64,000 nucleotides of DNA. It comes from Opisthocomus hoazin. Lineage: Eukaryota > Chordata > Aves > Opisthocomiformes > Opisthocomidae. The notes under the pieces are model-generated. The model had not been told where the DNA came from and did no database searches. It saw only the letters and a program-made list of their open reading frames with translations. Shown here in pieces: positions 9,546 through 21,645 of the stretch (positions are counted from its first letter, which is position 1; each line of letters begins with the position of its first letter). The stretch is from positions 7,539,379 through 7,603,378 of the forward strand of contig NC_134439.1 in NCBI RefSeq assembly GCF_030867145.1, given 5' to 3'. The translations under genes were made by a program, and so were the position numbers.

Positions 9546-11660
9546 GCCCCCTCCTTGGTGGTGAGAACAAGGTGCAGCATTGCACCACTCCTTGTGGGCT
9601 CCTCTATCACTTGGATGAGTAAGTTGTCCTCAATGCATTCCAGGAACCTCCTGGATTGCCTGTGCCCTGCTGTGTTGTCCCTCCAACAGATGTCGGGGTG
9701 ATTGCAGTCCCCCATGAGGACCAGGGCTTTTGAACGTGAGGCTTCTCCTATCTGCTTATAGAGGGCCTCATCTGCTTGCTCACCCTTGTCAGGTGGCCTG
9801 TAGCAGACTCCCACTGTAATGTCGCCTGTTCCTGCCCTGTCTTGAATCTTGACCCATAAGCTCTCCGTGGGCTCCTCATCCAATCCCAGGTGGAGCTCCA
9901 TGCAATCCAGCTGATCTTTGATATAGAGGGCGACACCCCCTCCTTGTTTCCCCTGCCTGTCTTTCCTAAAGAGCCTGTATCCTCCCATCCCAATAATTCT
10001 TTCATAGGAGCTGTCCCACCATGTCGCTGTGATGCCGATGATATCTTAGCCCCGCAGATGTGCGCGCATCTCTAGCTCCTTTTGTTTATTCCCCATGCTA
10101 TGTGCATTTGCATAAAGGCATTTGAGCTGAGCTCCCAATGAAGCTGCACCGTTGCTGATGCACAGCTCCCTGTTCCGTACCCTCACTGACACAGGAGAGT
10201 GAAGGTCCTTGCTAGCGCACCGTCCACTAACAGCTGAGTTGCCACCCCCAGCCTTTTCACTAGCCAGATTGGTTTTATTTCTTTCCCCCTTCAAATCTAG
10301 TTTAAAGCCCTATCAATGAGCTCTGCTAACTCCTGAGCTAGGATCCTCTTCCCCTTTTGTGACAGGTGTACCCCATCTGTTGCCAGCAGGCCTGGTGCCA
10401 TGTAAACTGATCCATGATCAACGAACCCCAAATTTTGCCTATGACACCAGGCTTGGAGCCAGGTATTGATCTGTTGACTCCTGCTGTTTCTTCCCCCATC
10501 TTCCCCTGCAACTGGAGAGGTAGAGGAGAACACTACTTGTGCTCCTGATCCCTTAACCTGTCACCCCAGAGCCCTGAAGTCCCTTTTGATTACCTGTGTG
10601 CATTTGTCCCTAACCTGGTCACTGCCAACCTCAAGAAAGAAGAGTAGTAATAGTCAGTGGGCCTGACCAGACCAGGGAGTTTCCTAGTGATATCTCTCAC
10701 CCAGGCCCCAGGGAGGCAGCAGAATTCCCTGTGGGCTGGGTCTAGTCGGCATATCGGGCCCTCTGTTCTTCTCAGAAGGGAGTCACCTATGACAATTACC
10801 CTTCTTTTTGTTTTCGTGGAGGCAGTCGTGATGCGTGGGGCTGACTGCCTAGCTCTGGGCAACCTCGTGCGCGGGCCTTCATCCACTCTGTCATTTGCCT
10901 GGCCCTCCGGTTCTAGAGCCTCATACCTATTGTGTAAGAGCACCTGGGGTGGAGAGGGAGGACAGGAGGGGATTCGCCTGCCGCCCCCAGCTAGGACCCA
11001 TTTCCATTCTCCTCTGTCTCTCATGTCCTCTCCTTCTGCCTTGTGGCGAGAGGGCAGGGGATCTTCTGCTTCTTGTGGAGCGTCCATCTTCTGCGCTTAT
11101 TTCGGGGATGGCAGGGCATGGCTCCACCAGTCTATTTCCCACTCGCACTCCCTGATGCTCCTTAACCTTTCTCCCTCCTCTTTGAGCTCTGCCACCAGGG
11201 TGAGCAGATCATCCACCCGGTCACAGCGCACACAGACGTACTGTCTGCTGCCCTCCAATACCAGTGACAGGCTCAGGCACTCCTTGTAGCCAGAGAACTG
11301 CACAGCTGCCTGTTTATGAGGGAGCTCTGAATGGGTCACCACATTCTGCCTGGTGACGGCTTTCAGCCAAATGGAGACCATAGCTCGGTGTCTCCTAGCT
11401 GAGCAAGCAATGACCACCAGTTGAATTTACCCGGGGAGCTGGCTGAGGCTCGGGGCCCTGCCTGCCTGCCCTGCCTGCGCGAACTGCTGCGCAAACTGCC
11501 GTGCCACACCTTGGCTGCTGTGCCATGCCCTGTTTGCCCGTCCTGTTCGCTTGCACTCCCCAGGGGCTGATTTTGCCAGGGGGAGGGTACAGCGGTCAGT
11601 CTGGACCCCGCACACGCTGAGTCAGGGCCGCCGCTTGTCAGGGCTCAGCACTTCCCGCTT
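9546..11660 (-). mobile_element. CR1 LINE, 5' portion: ORF1 and endonuclease (L1 copy)
   Basis: The minus strand reads in CR1 order. First, an ORF1 N-terminus (about 11417-11097) with CVRCDRVDDLLTLVAELKEE, a Cys pair plus coiled coil. Second, an ORF1 esterase-like domain (11087-10297) with VIVIGDSLLRR (GDSL-type nucleophile) and, at its end, TDGVHLSQKGKRILA with the catalytic Asp-x-x-His. Third, the start of ORF2 with CLYANAHSMGNKQKE and the AP-type endonuclease with [29 protein letters not shown] and [10 protein letters not shown]. Several stops and frame changes interrupt it. Homology ends near 9546, before the reverse transcriptase. The 5' end, in GC-rich leader sequence near 11.66 kb, is approximate. 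A CR1 piece with a 5' end but no 3' tail is unusual. Confidence 0.85.
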
Positions 11661-12528
11661 GGGGGGTGGGGGGGGAGAGGGGCACAATCTCTCTCTCCCG
11701 GTGCCTGTCTCAGCAGTTCTGCATCTAAGAAAAGGTTCCCCCGGGGTGATCCCTCGCTCCGGAGCCCTTCACCATGCGGTCATGATGGAGAGCAGCAGGC
11801 TGCAGATCACGTGAGAAGACTTCAGTTCTGGCAGTCAAGCCATATCTGGCAGATACATCCTGTGGATCTTCATCTATAGATTTCTTGCCATTCTCCTGGG
11901 CCCATGACTTGAGTCCACCCCAGACCTTACAGAATGTTCCACTAGCCCAGCAGATAACTGCTGATAACAGTCTTGAATAGTCAGTGCATTGCCGTGCTAA
12001 AGACACTATCATCGGATTCGAACATCTGTATTTCACATTATTCTCTCTGGACTCTTTGACCGCCCAGGGCACTTTCCCCAAAAATTCTGTCTGGCAGATC
12101 CCCAAGGGGACAAAAATCTTCTCTTATGAAGTGCAGGGTTACAGCTTTGTCTTCTGTTTTGCAAAGCCGCTGCAAACTCCAGACACGAGAGCTATCCCAG
12201 CTTTTCTCCAAAACCCCAACAAGATTATAGCTCTGCAAGAGTGCACAGACTTTTAGGTTGACAGTCAGTCTGCGTTCAGGATGAGGTCTCCTGATAGTAA
12301 TCGGGGTTCTGCAAAGTCCAGAGATCACCAGGTGTGTTCATAGAGATGAGGAAGGTCTCAGGTCAAGCTGGGAAGTCACCCACATGTCAGGGTCCAAAGT
12401 GGGATCAGTGGTGTCCATGTCCAGACACAGGCACAGATGTGTCACCACTGGAGCTGTAACTCCGGGTGGAGCCAAACACTCGAACTTCAGATTGAAAGCT
12501 GCTCCCATGGGAAGGGGAGTCAGTCCTG
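11661..12528. other. Unassigned block right of CR1
   Basis: It holds a G-rich run near 11660-11680, then about 800 bp that I cannot assign. Minus-strand frames (12105-11725, 126 residues) show no domain I recognise. The second long unit lacks about 255 bp of it (roughly 11993-12247 here), so the two long units are not identical in content. Confidence 0.5.
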
Positions 12529-13629
12529 GCTGAAGTCTCCCAGCAGCACTACCTGGGAATGATCTCAGCAAGTCCAACAAAGGGCAGCCCTCAGCTAAGC
12601 TACCTGTGAATTGGATCCGTCCAACTGTCCTGTATCTCAAAGCCAAGCAACATCTGCACCCCTGTCCCTTTAGTCCAATACCCATTTGGTGTGAGGTCTT
12701 AGCCCTTGCCTAGCTCAGCAGCAGGCTGATGAGCTGCAGCAGCGCATCTGGCATTGGCATGTACATGAGGAGCCTGTGTCCCAGCCCAGTGACCAGCAGC
12801 ACTGCCCCCTAAGGGGCTCCACTCAGTGACACAGGTCTACATGAAGTGGGCAGGCTTGCTTGGCCTTTCTCCCTTCACAAAGCAAGAAATGATGGGTGCA
12901 GGAGGCAGACACTGCATTTCATTGCTAGTTCTCAGTGAACCTCCGTACCAGGGTGAAGCCATAACCAGTCAGCTGTAGATTCCATTCAGCCACCATTTGT
13001 TATGTCAGGAGGAACCTGCTACTCTGTGTATCTTGTCAACACACCAAGGAAAAGTCTCCCAACTATGACAGCAACATGCTCTCATGGAGGGCCACACAAG
13101 TACAGACAGACACACATGTGCTCATACACACCTGCACGGAATAATGCAAAAGTCTGTGTGCTCACATAAAGCCAGCCTAGAGTCCAGCACTAACGCACAT
13201 AAAAGCAGGAAAATATCAGCGAGAGTGGACTCTGCTGAGGACATGCTGGGGACACACGGACAGAACAAGGCTCAAATGCCCTGGGTAAAAATCAGACCCC
13301 AGACATGCTCCTGGTGACCTGCAGGGACTGAACATGGAGGGAAAGAGGCCAATGAGCCCAGCAAAATTTTCCCAAGAGCATTGTGAGTGTTGCTATAGGA
13401 TCCAACATGGGATCCTTGGGCATGCAGACAAGAAGCGGGAGAGCAGTGCCCATTTCCTGACAACTTTGCCACAAACAAGCCCACAAGAATGACCCAGGTG
13501 CACATCACCTGCCAGCACGGGATGCCACCAGCACTTGAGCTGAGTCTTCTGCCTGCGATGATGTCTTTCTGCCCCGGAAAGCCAAGGGACTCTCATTCTG
13601 GAAATTACAGAAGCCTTCCTATGGGGAAG
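12529..13629 (+). repeat. Keratin 5' flank upstream of gene 2
   Basis: Keratin flank resumes at GGCTGAAG near 12529 and runs to the gene 2 promoter. It aligns with 27047-28236 and with each short unit (for example 32952-34164). A CA-rich stretch lies near 13096-13140. Near 13408 this copy lacks roughly 115 bp that the other units have (compare 27922-28010). No coding sequence is seen. Confidence 0.7.
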
Positions 13630-13793
13630 CACGTGGCGTCAGCCAGGAAATGAAAAGGCAGCAGTGCAGGAAACCCGGACACAGCCCATGCCATTAGCTG
13701 AGACACTCTGCATTTGACGTGAACTTGTCAGAAAATTATTACTTCCCCAAAGGCTGCCTCTGGGCCTGAGGCAGTGCAGGACTACTACAAAAG
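13630..13793 (+). promoter_or_regulatory. Gene 2 proximal promoter with TACAAAAG
   Basis: E-box CACGTG lies at 13630-13635. The TATA position reads TACAAAAG (13786-13793), a T-to-C change in the third base of the box, which is expected to weaken TBP binding. Exon 1 ends at 13852 before GTGAGT. Confidence 0.75.
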
Positions 13794-14163
13794 GCAGCCC
13801 AACTCTCGGCTCTCTCATCCGCTTCTCTCACCTCCTTGTCGTTGGGAATCAGGTGAGTGTGAAGCCTTTTCTCTTCCTCCTGCAAGATCAGGTCTTTCCC
13901 CAATGTCTGTCTCAGCTGACAGGGGCTGTCCCAGCCCCGGGCCGGGAGCTGTTTCTCATAGGAGAGGGAAGGGCAGAGAATGTCTTCCACTGGTAGAGCC
14001 TGGCACTTAGCTGAAGTGACTCTTCAGCTTTCAGCTGGACAGCCTGTGCTGGGCCTGTAGGGGCCTTGGCTTCCCCAAGGTTGGGTGCAGTTCTGCGTCT
14101 CATGTGTTCCCGTTTTCTTTTTCCCCCTGCACTCTGTCCCAGGTGCCCCTCCAGCCCAGAGAC

Positions 14164-14469
14164 ATGTCCTGCTGCAACCCATGCCTGCCATGCCAGCCCT
14201 GCGGCCCGACCCCGCTGGCCAACAGCTGCAATGAGCCCTGTTTCAGGCAGTGCCAGAGCTCCAATGTTGTCATCCAGCCCTCCGCCGTGGTGGTGACTCT
14301 GCCCGGACCCATCCTCAGCTCCTTCCCACAGAACACCGTTGTGGGATCCTCCACCTCTGCTGCTGTTGGCAGCATCCTCAGCTGTGATGGAGTGCCCATT
14401 TCCTCCGGAGGCTTTGACCTCTCCTGCATTACCAGCCGCTACTGTGGGAACAGATGTCAGCCCTGCTAA
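14164..14469 (+). CDS. Feather beta-keratin, gene 2 (101 aa)
   Basis: This is the full 101-residue form, with tail [11 protein letters not shown] and 13 cysteines. It differs from all other copies by Phe at residue 27 (EPCFRQC for EPCVRQC), a change inside the strongly conserved head signature. Exon 1 ends at 13852, the intron is 13853-14142, and the coding exon begins after the acceptor CCCAG. The ATG follows 21 bp of 5' leader in exon 2. It ends long unit L1 and is the only copy with this tail type (CGN...Q), so it stands apart from both the 98-residue pair and the short-unit genes. The frame is intact. Its altered TATA position may make it less active. Confidence 0.96.
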   Translation: MSCCNPCLPCQPCGPTPLANSCNEPCFRQCQSSNVVIQPSAVVVTLPGPILSSFPQNTVVGSSTSAAVGSILSCDGVPISSGGFDLSCITSRYCGNRCQPC

Positions 14470-14774
14470 AGCTGTTGGCGATGTTCCCGGGCAAGAACCT
14501 CCAAGAACTCAGAACATGGTCCTCGACAGAAGATAGAGCTTTGGAGCATTGCATTTAGAGCTTTGGGCCATTATTCTGCTTCTGCTTCTTCTTCTACTCT
14601 CCTCTCTCTCTCCTTCCTATGCTGTTGCTGTCTCCCAGTGCCAGTCTGGCGGGGACGTGTTCGCCTCCCTCCTGCTGCAGGGCAAGCAGACGGAACCCCT
14701 GCAGAAGCTCCAGCACATCTCAGTGCCTGCCCCTGGCGCTCCCTGTGAGCCATCTCCTCTTCAATTTCAGACTC

Positions 14775-14780
14775 ATTAAA
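14775..14780 (+). promoter_or_regulatory. Gene 2 poly(A) signal ATTAAA
   Basis: ATTAAA lies about 305 bp past the stop codon, just before the start of long unit L2. Confidence 0.75.
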
Positions 14781-15969
14781 GTTGTGCTGCATCCAAGCCT
14801 GGGCCTCCGAGTCCTTCTTTTTCTGAGTCACGTCTTCCAATCTGCTCAGGAAAGAAGGAGGCTTTTTGGAGAGGGTTAGGGTGGGCACAAAAGAAGACCC
14901 TTCATCTATCCCAGAGGAAAGAGAGGGGAGGCCCCAGTGCACTGGGTTGCCTGCTGTGCCCCGTCCCTTGGAGCTGAAGAAGATATTCCTGGCTACTCCA
15001 CAGGCAACGGCCAACAGTCAGCCTTGCTGCATGTGTTTCCAGATGGGCCTGGAGCACTGGGCCCTGGAGCATGTTCTGTCAATGGGGAGCCCAACAAGTG
15101 CTGTCCTGGAGTGAGGAGCCCATGGTGGCAGGAGGCCAAGGGATGATGTCAGCAGCCCCTCTGGCTCTTGGAGAAGGGACGTCCTCTAGGCCTGGATGGA
15201 GCTGTGCTGGGGGAGAAGGCTCAAGCAGACAATGGCTCCAAAGGGTGGCAGAAGTGGGGATATGGAGAAAATAATACCTGGGGACAGCCCACAGCCTCAT
15301 CCCCCCTTGCCTACCTTTCCATTGGCTGATCTCAGGTCCACAGCCAGCACGCACAAGCACAGGCACATGAGAGAGGTACCTCATACGGTCCTGGAGCGCC
15401 TGGCAGGGCCCAGCTGCTGTCCAGACTGGCAGGGCTGAGGCAATTCACCAATTAGTACTGGTATCGGCCACACAAATGGACTCACCACTCCCTGTGAATC
15501 CAACAGCCCCATGGGCACTGCAGCTCCAGGACAGCATCCAGCGCCCAGAGACGCATTTCTGCTCTCTGGTCCTTGGTCTCCTCCAAGCCTGGGGCAGCTT
15601 GCCTCGGCTTCTGAGGCGGCACCACTGCCAGGCTCCAGCTCTGATCCAGAAAGGCTCTGTGCAAGTGCAGTTACCCCCTTTGCGACATTAGCAATAGTCT
15701 ACCATAGAAAGAACAGAGATTCTGACAGACGACTGCATATTTTTGAGGAAAAAATCTCGTCCCCTCACCCAGCAAGCAGTTCCCGAGGACTACTGCAAGC
15801 ATGGCCCTGATCACAAGCACATCTCCTGCTTGGTTCCCACCCTTTTCAGTGCTGCACAGCTGAAGATGCAATTTGGGGTGTGTGGAAAGGCTTTTAGCCT
15901 ATGCGGAGATTGACACGTGCCTTGGGAGCTGTAAGAAGCTCGTCCTAGGAGCGAGGATGCTGGCTTCGC

Positions 15970-16374
15970 AAGTAGGGATGCTCAGGCTGTATGGGATGTG
16001 GATTATTGCCAAAGACTGATGGATATTTTGAAGGACCCTCAGCTCAGTGATAGCCAGCAAGGAAGGGGAAGACGACTGTGCCAGTCAGCAGGCAACGCCA
16101 ATGGTCTTCCTGGTGGCAAGGAAAGTCTGCCTCATTTTTGGCACACCGGTGGTGGGGTAGCAAATCGCCACAAAGGAAGCCTGACGAGGAAGAAATGCGG
16201 TAAGGTGTGGAGGTACTTATTGCTCCACGCAGTGACAATGAGGAGGTGGTTCCCCATCAGGGTTAGAAGATACATGGAGAAGATAATGGCACCTGGGGTC
16301 ACGTGCACACCCAGGGAGGTCAGGAAGCCCAGCAGAAAGAGATCAGTTACAAGCGTCCTGCTCTCCTTTGCCAT
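15970..16374 (-). pseudogene. Olfactory receptor remnant, N-terminal part (L2 copy)
   Basis: This is the better preserved copy. From the ATG at 16374 an 80-codon frame runs through FLLGF, the helix 1 stretch MYLLTLMGNHLLIVTAW and the LHTLPHFFL motif. It then loses the family frame, and ICYPTTGVPKM continues in another frame. A stop follows TIGVAC. Weak resemblance to the LLAVMALDRYLAICHPLHY region (here LLAIT and SLAIIHIPYSL) can be followed to about 15970, where keratin spacer begins. It is certainly not functional. It lies on the same strand as the V segment. Confidence 0.8.
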
Positions 16375-19339
16375 GGCTCTAAATATTAGAAAGGAGGTTA
16401 TTGGAAAGTGGAAAATTATTCTGTCCGAAGGAAGACCCTAACTAATAAAAATGTCACCCAGAGATTGCAAATAATCACCTGCATGATCGTCCGCTCTAAG
16501 CTTTTCTGTCCCCACAATGCGCTCGCTTAGAACAAAAGTGAACATAAATGGATTATTAGGATGCTAGAAAAATGAAAAAGCACGGTGGGTTTTCTTCCAC
16601 TTCATCTACTCCCAACCTGCAGCTCTCGACAGTTTAAAGAAGACCATGGGAAATGTTTTTCAGATGTGATCCTTTTTGACCCTGAGCCATGCTATTCTCC
16701 CTTGGGTGCTTTTATTCTCGCCAAGAATAATTGCAATTACCCAGTTCTCAGAAAGGTGTCAGATGGGAGTCTTGTCCATGTTCTTTCTTGGCTGTGCTCC
16801 TGGTCCCGTCCTCCATCTTCTTGTTTCTTCCTTATGGTCATGTTTCTCAAAGGCTTCCTGTTGTCCTGTTTGGAGTAGCTTTGTCATGTCCTCTGGTGGG
16901 TTTGTCCTGGGCTGGCTGCCAGACGCCCACTCACTCTTTCTCAAGCCCCTCCTCAATAAGGCAGGAGGAGAAAATAAGGTGAAAAGACTCATGGGTCAAG
17001 ACAAAGACAGGGAGATCAAATACCAGGTACCCTCACCGGCAAAACAGACTCAGCCTGGGGAAGATGCATGTCAACTATTAACACTCAAAAACAAAATAAG
17101 ATGGTGAGAAACAAAGACAAAAAACAAGATCAAAAAAACCCAAAACCACTTTCAGGTATTTAGGTATGCTTTTCAACCATACTTGGCAATTTCTTTGACC
17201 TCTACCCTCAGCTCCAGGTAGCGAGTTAGACACTGGTCACCTTCAGGCAATCACCATCTCCCAGGTGCAGAGGAGGGTCTCCTGAAGGCACCGCTGGGCT
17301 TGAAAGCAGGCAATGCTCCCCACATTCTCCTCCTGCCTGCACTTCCAGGCACATTCACTGTGCATACTCATCATCTAGGCAGTGGGCACCTTCTTGCTGT
17401 CCCCAGAGACCAAGGCTTCACTTCTTCCTCACTGAAACTCGCAAGCAGTGGCACTGGGTGGTTCACCAGTGCACTGAATGGTTTGGCCGTGCCAGGGCAT
17501 GTCCATCTCCTCATCCTTCCTGGGATACCAGAGCCTTGTTTCAGGCACAGTCTGTCTGCCAACAGACCTCACACACCAACAGGATCTGCAGCCAAATAGC
17601 GGAGGGCAGATCAGTGCCACCAAGGTAGGAAAACTTGCCCTGTGCTAAGCTTTGCTGGCCAAAGCTGCTAGGCTGGGTGGAATGAAGGCAGAGCCGCTGA
17701 GGGAGTCCTCAGGGACCCAGGAGCCAGCCAAGATGACGGGGAATCAGAAGGAGGATGTCACGTTCTCAGAGAGGCTGCAGTTAGTTTCATCTCAGGGGGT
17801 TGGATGGAGCCTGGTGACATTCTGGTGGCATCCCTCAACAGCTCTCCCGCAAGTCCAGGCACTGCGTGAACCTGACGGTTTGATTGGGCTATTTTGCCCC
17901 TTGCTCAAGACCCTGGGTCTGATCTCAGACACAAAAGTCACACCAGCATGCTGTTAATGACAGTTTTCTTTGCTGCACAGGCTGCGGAGCCAGAGACCCA
18001 GCCTCACCACAACCGCAACACGCTACTGCTGGACAAGCTGAGGGAAATACTCCACAGGGAACACACACCCTTTTTCTGTGTGATGCTGCATGCGGTGGGT
18101 AACCATGTGGCCTCAGGAGAGGGACACCTGGTGCCGTCCTGCAGCTTGGCATCCCGCACATAGAAAAGCATCTGGGAGTTCTCCACAGACAGCACAGAGG
18201 AGAACCTCTCTGAGTTTACCCAAGGTTTCCATTTACCCATGCACAGCAGCATCGCAGAGGCCTGTGTCAGCACCTCCTCTTGCTCCAATCCTTGCTAGCC
18301 TCAAAGACGCATCTCACCAAAGTCTACAAGTCCCACCAGGACTGCCAGAAAATACAGGAGTGCGTCATGCTTTCCCTGTCACAGGTTGCCCACAGACTTC
18401 CGAGAAAGAGGGTGTTGGTGCTTGCAGGTTCCTATCTTCTCCTTCCTCTGCCACCTGAAAACAGCCTCCCAACCTCCCTGTGGGGAGTGGAGAAAATCTC
18501 TTCAGCTGCTGCTCCAACAGACCTCCTCACATCCCCACGCTGCTGACCCAGGGAGGCTCTCTAGAGAGATGACAGACTGGTGCTCGTCCCAAGGAGAGGA
18601 ATCAAGTTGCAATCTTTGCTACACCACAGTTTCCATAGGGCCAGGGCCAGGTTTTTCAGCACTTGAAGATTCTTACTTGAGCAGTGCGGCAGCAGCTGGG
18701 CTTTTAACAGCCCCCAAAGTCAGAAGGTGTTTGAGCATCCCCTCAGGCAGACACACCTGCTGGAGAAGTGCTGCCTCCAAACTCACCGTCACACGGTCAA
18801 AGGGGCCTTGGCCACCTCAGAATTTATGTAGTAGGCAAAGGAACAGATCATGCAGTCCACTGTCAGGCAACAGAACGCTGCCAAGAACCTTCCAGCATCT
18901 TGCGTCTCACGGTGATCTCAGTGAGCCCAACCATTCCCCATTTAGGGAGGTGTCCGTGACCATTTTCTCTGGCCGTGTGGTACCCAGCTGGGCACAAGGT
19001 CTGCATCCTGGGAGTGGAAAAGGCCCCCTTCAAGCCCACTCCTGTTCACCTCTGCTATAGGTACAGTCTGAACTGATAGAGGACCAGGCAGAGACAAAAC
19101 ATCCCCAGGGTCTGGCTGGACCCAGGACTCTCTTCCCAAAGGCCTCTTTCCAGCTGTGACAAAGCTCTGCTCTTCAACACCTCATCTCTGCTTGGCAAAT
19201 TTCATAGCGATTGACTCCTGCATATGAACTTGACTTCCTCTGAGCCTCCCCAAAGTGTCTTTAGAGCAAGTGTCTGCTTCAGGCACTCGTTCAGTCTCCA
19301 GGACCTCACATCATCCACACTGACAGAATCGGACTCATA
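16375..19339. other. Long-unit-specific block, second copy
   Basis: This is the near-identical counterpart of 1575-4539, differing by a few substitutions and single-base indels (for example near 18515). Nothing recognisable as a gene. Confidence 0.5.
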
Positions 19340-19788
19340 CACCCTGGGGAAAAAAAACAGGCCCCAGGCATGCTCCTGGTGACCTGCAGTGCTTACACAG
19401 GGAGAGAATGCGGCAAATGCGCCCAGCAAAATGTTCCCAACAGCATTGTGAGTGTTGCAGTAGGGTCCAATACTCCCAGCAGAAGCACACCTGAGTGCAA
19501 CAAGGAGCAACCACCAGAGAGAGGTGGGAGGAGCAAGAGAAAAGGGTGTGGCATGTCCTCTCACATGGGAGTCCTTAGGCATGTGGACCAGAAGCAGGAG
19601 AGCGATGCCTATTTCCTGACAGCTTTGCCACAAACAAGCCCACAGGAATGACCCAGGTGCACATCACCTGCCCGCACAGGGTGCCACCAGCACTTGAGCT
19701 GAGTCTTCTGCCTGCAATGATGTCTTTCTGTCCTGGAAATTCAACAGACTCTCATTCTGGAAATTACAGAAGCCTTCCTACGGGGAAG

Positions 19789-19953
19789 CACGTGGCATCA
19801 GCCAGGAAATGAAAAGGCAGCAGTGCAGGAAACCAGGACACAGCCCATGCCATTAGCTGAGACACTTTGCGTTTGACGTGAACTTGTCTAGAAAATTATT
19901 ACTTCCCCAAAGGCTGCCTCTGGGCCTGGGGCAGTGCAGGACTACTATAAAAG
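19789..19953 (+). promoter_or_regulatory. Gene 3 proximal promoter
   Basis: CACGTG lies at 19789-19794 and TATAAAAG at 19946-19953. Exon 1 ends at 20012 before GTGAGT. Confidence 0.8.
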
Positions 19954-20320
19954 GCAGCCCAACTCTCGGCTCTCTCATCCGCTTCGCTCGCCTCCTTCTC
20001 ATAGGGAATCAGGTGAGTGTGAAGCCTCTTCTCCTTCAAGACCAGTTCTTTCCTCAATGTCTGTCTCAGCTGACAGGGGCTGTCCTAGCCCAGGCCTGGG
20101 AGCTGTTTCTCATGGGAGAGGGAAAGGGAGAGAAGGTTTTCCCCTGAGAGAGCCTGGGGCTTAGCTGTTGTTGTTTCTTTTGGGCTTTCAGCCGGACAGC
20201 CTGCACTGGGCCTGCAGGGGCCATGGCTTTCCCATGGTTGGGTGCAGTTCTACTTCTCATGTTTTTCTGTTTTCTGCTTCCCCCTTCCCTTTCTCCCAGG
20301 TGCCCCTCCAGCCCAGAGAC

Positions 20321-20617
20321 ATGTCCTGCTGCAACCCGTGCCTGCCATGCCAGCCCTGCGGCCCGACCCCGCTGGCCAACAGCTGCAATGAGCCCTGTGT
20401 CAGGCAGTGCCAGAGCTCCAATGTCGTCATCCAGCCCTCCGCCGTGGTGGTGACCCTGCCCGGACCCATCCTCAGCTCCTTCCCACAGAACACCGTTGTG
20501 GGATCCTCCACCTCTGCTGCTGTTGGCAGCATCCTCAGCTGTGATGGAGTGCCCATCTCCTCCGGAGGCTTTGACCTCTCCTGCATCACCAGCCGCTACA
20601 GATGTCAACCCTGCTAA
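20321..20617 (+). CDS. Feather beta-keratin, gene 3 (98 aa)
   Basis: This is the L2 counterpart of gene 1, with an identical predicted protein including the shortened tail SRYRCQPC (no Cys-Gly-Asn/Ser). The intron is 20013-20299 (287 bp, the same length as in gene 1), and the acceptor CCCAG precedes exon 2. The only coding ATG in the spliced message is at 20321. The shared 9 bp absence shows that the deletion predates the duplication of the long unit. Confidence 0.97.
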   Translation: MSCCNPCLPCQPCGPTPLANSCNEPCVRQCQSSNVVIQPSAVVVTLPGPILSSFPQNTVVGSSTSAAVGSILSCDGVPISSGGFDLSCITSRYRCQPC

Positions 20618-20904
20618 AGCTGCTGGCAACTTCTTTGGACAAGAACCTCCAATAGCTCAGAACATGGTGCTGGACAGAAGATAAATCTTTAGGACATTGC
20701 GTTTAGAGTTTTGGGCCATTGTTTCCTTCTTCCACTCTCCTCTCTCCTTTGCTGTCACTGTCTCCTAACACCACCCTAGCAGGGACTTTTTTGCTCCCCT
20801 CTCCCTGCAGGGCAGGCAGATGGACACCCTGCAGGAGCTCCACTGCATCTCAGTGGCTGCCCCTGGTGCTCCCTATGAGCCAACTCCTCTTCATTTTCAG
20901 ACTC

Positions 20905-20910
20905 ATTAAA
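20905..20910 (+). promoter_or_regulatory. Gene 3 poly(A) signal ATTAAA
   Basis: ATTAAA in the conserved GACTCATTAAAG context, about 20 bp before the spacer. Confidence 0.75.
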
Positions 20911-21606
20911 GTTGTGCTGCATCCAAACCTGGGCCGCTGAGTCCTCCTCTCCTCTGAGAGAAGTCTGAGTCCTTCCCTCTTCCAACGCAAGTCTTCCAGT
21001 CTGCTCAGGAAAAGAGTGGCTTTTTGGAGAGGATCAGGTTAGGTGCAAGTGAAGGCACTTCCTTGGTCCCAGAGGAAAAAAGGGTAGGACTCAGTGCACT
21101 GGGTGCCCCGTGTCTTGCAGCTGAGGAAGATATGCTGTAAATACAGAGTGAGAGGCGCTGCTTCTCTCTGGCAGATGGACATCCCACACAACCCTCTTTA
21201 CCACAGTCTTCTCACTAGCCCTCAGGGTACTATGATCGACAGCTTGTCTGGGGAGGACACCTCCCAGAAGGGTGAGGTGATCATCTTATAAACTCAGGGC
21301 TGTTTCTGCCTGTGGGGGATCGGGCTCGTTAGGAGTTGCAGTGCAAAATATTTGGGGCTGGTGCAAGACATGGGATGTTTTGGAGAAGGAGCAGAGACAA
21401 GAAAAGGGCAGGATCAAGGCTGTGGGGGAACGGGCTGCAGGGCCTCGACGGGTCCGATGCCAGTGCCGAGCGGCGGGGCCCGGCGGGGCGAAGCGGGGCC
21501 GGGCGGCGCCAGGCGGAACCGGCGGGCGGAGCGGCAGCGCCCCCTGGCGGGCCCGGCCGGGGCTGCCCCCCCGCCCCCGACACACACGCCCGGCCCCGCC
21601 CGTGCC

Positions 21607-21645
21607 GGTTCGTGCCCGGCCGCAGCCCCGGCTCCTCTCCCCGTG
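21607..21645 (-). promoter_or_regulatory. 23-bp-spacer RSS of the V segment, L2
   Basis: Heptamer CACGGGG (21639-21645) and nonamer GCACGAACC (21607-21615, minus strand) are separated by 23 bp, identical to the L1 copy. Confidence 0.66.

Larger units (their letters stand above)
1..14799 (+). repeat. Long keratin repeat unit L1 (14.8 kb)
   Basis: The sequence from base 1 reappears almost unchanged from base 14800, so this is one period of a higher-order tandem repeat. Contents in order: keratin spacer (1-1169), olfactory-receptor remnant (1170-1574), an unrecognised block (1575-4539), keratin 5' flank and gene 1 (4540-6130), short spacer (6131-6335), a block with the TCR V segment, GC-rich islands and CR1 (6336-12528), then keratin 5' flank and gene 2 (12529-14799). 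Base 1 corresponds to a point about 20 bp after the poly(A) signal of gene 2, so the preceding gene lies just outside the window. The two long units differ by scattered substitutions and a few small indels, plus one size difference of about 255 bp near 12.0-12.25 kb. Confidence 0.93.

Noticed and set aside
11725-12105. 126-residue minus-strand frame as a possible viral or host gene
   Set aside because: No motif I can name, and much of it is missing from the second long unit.
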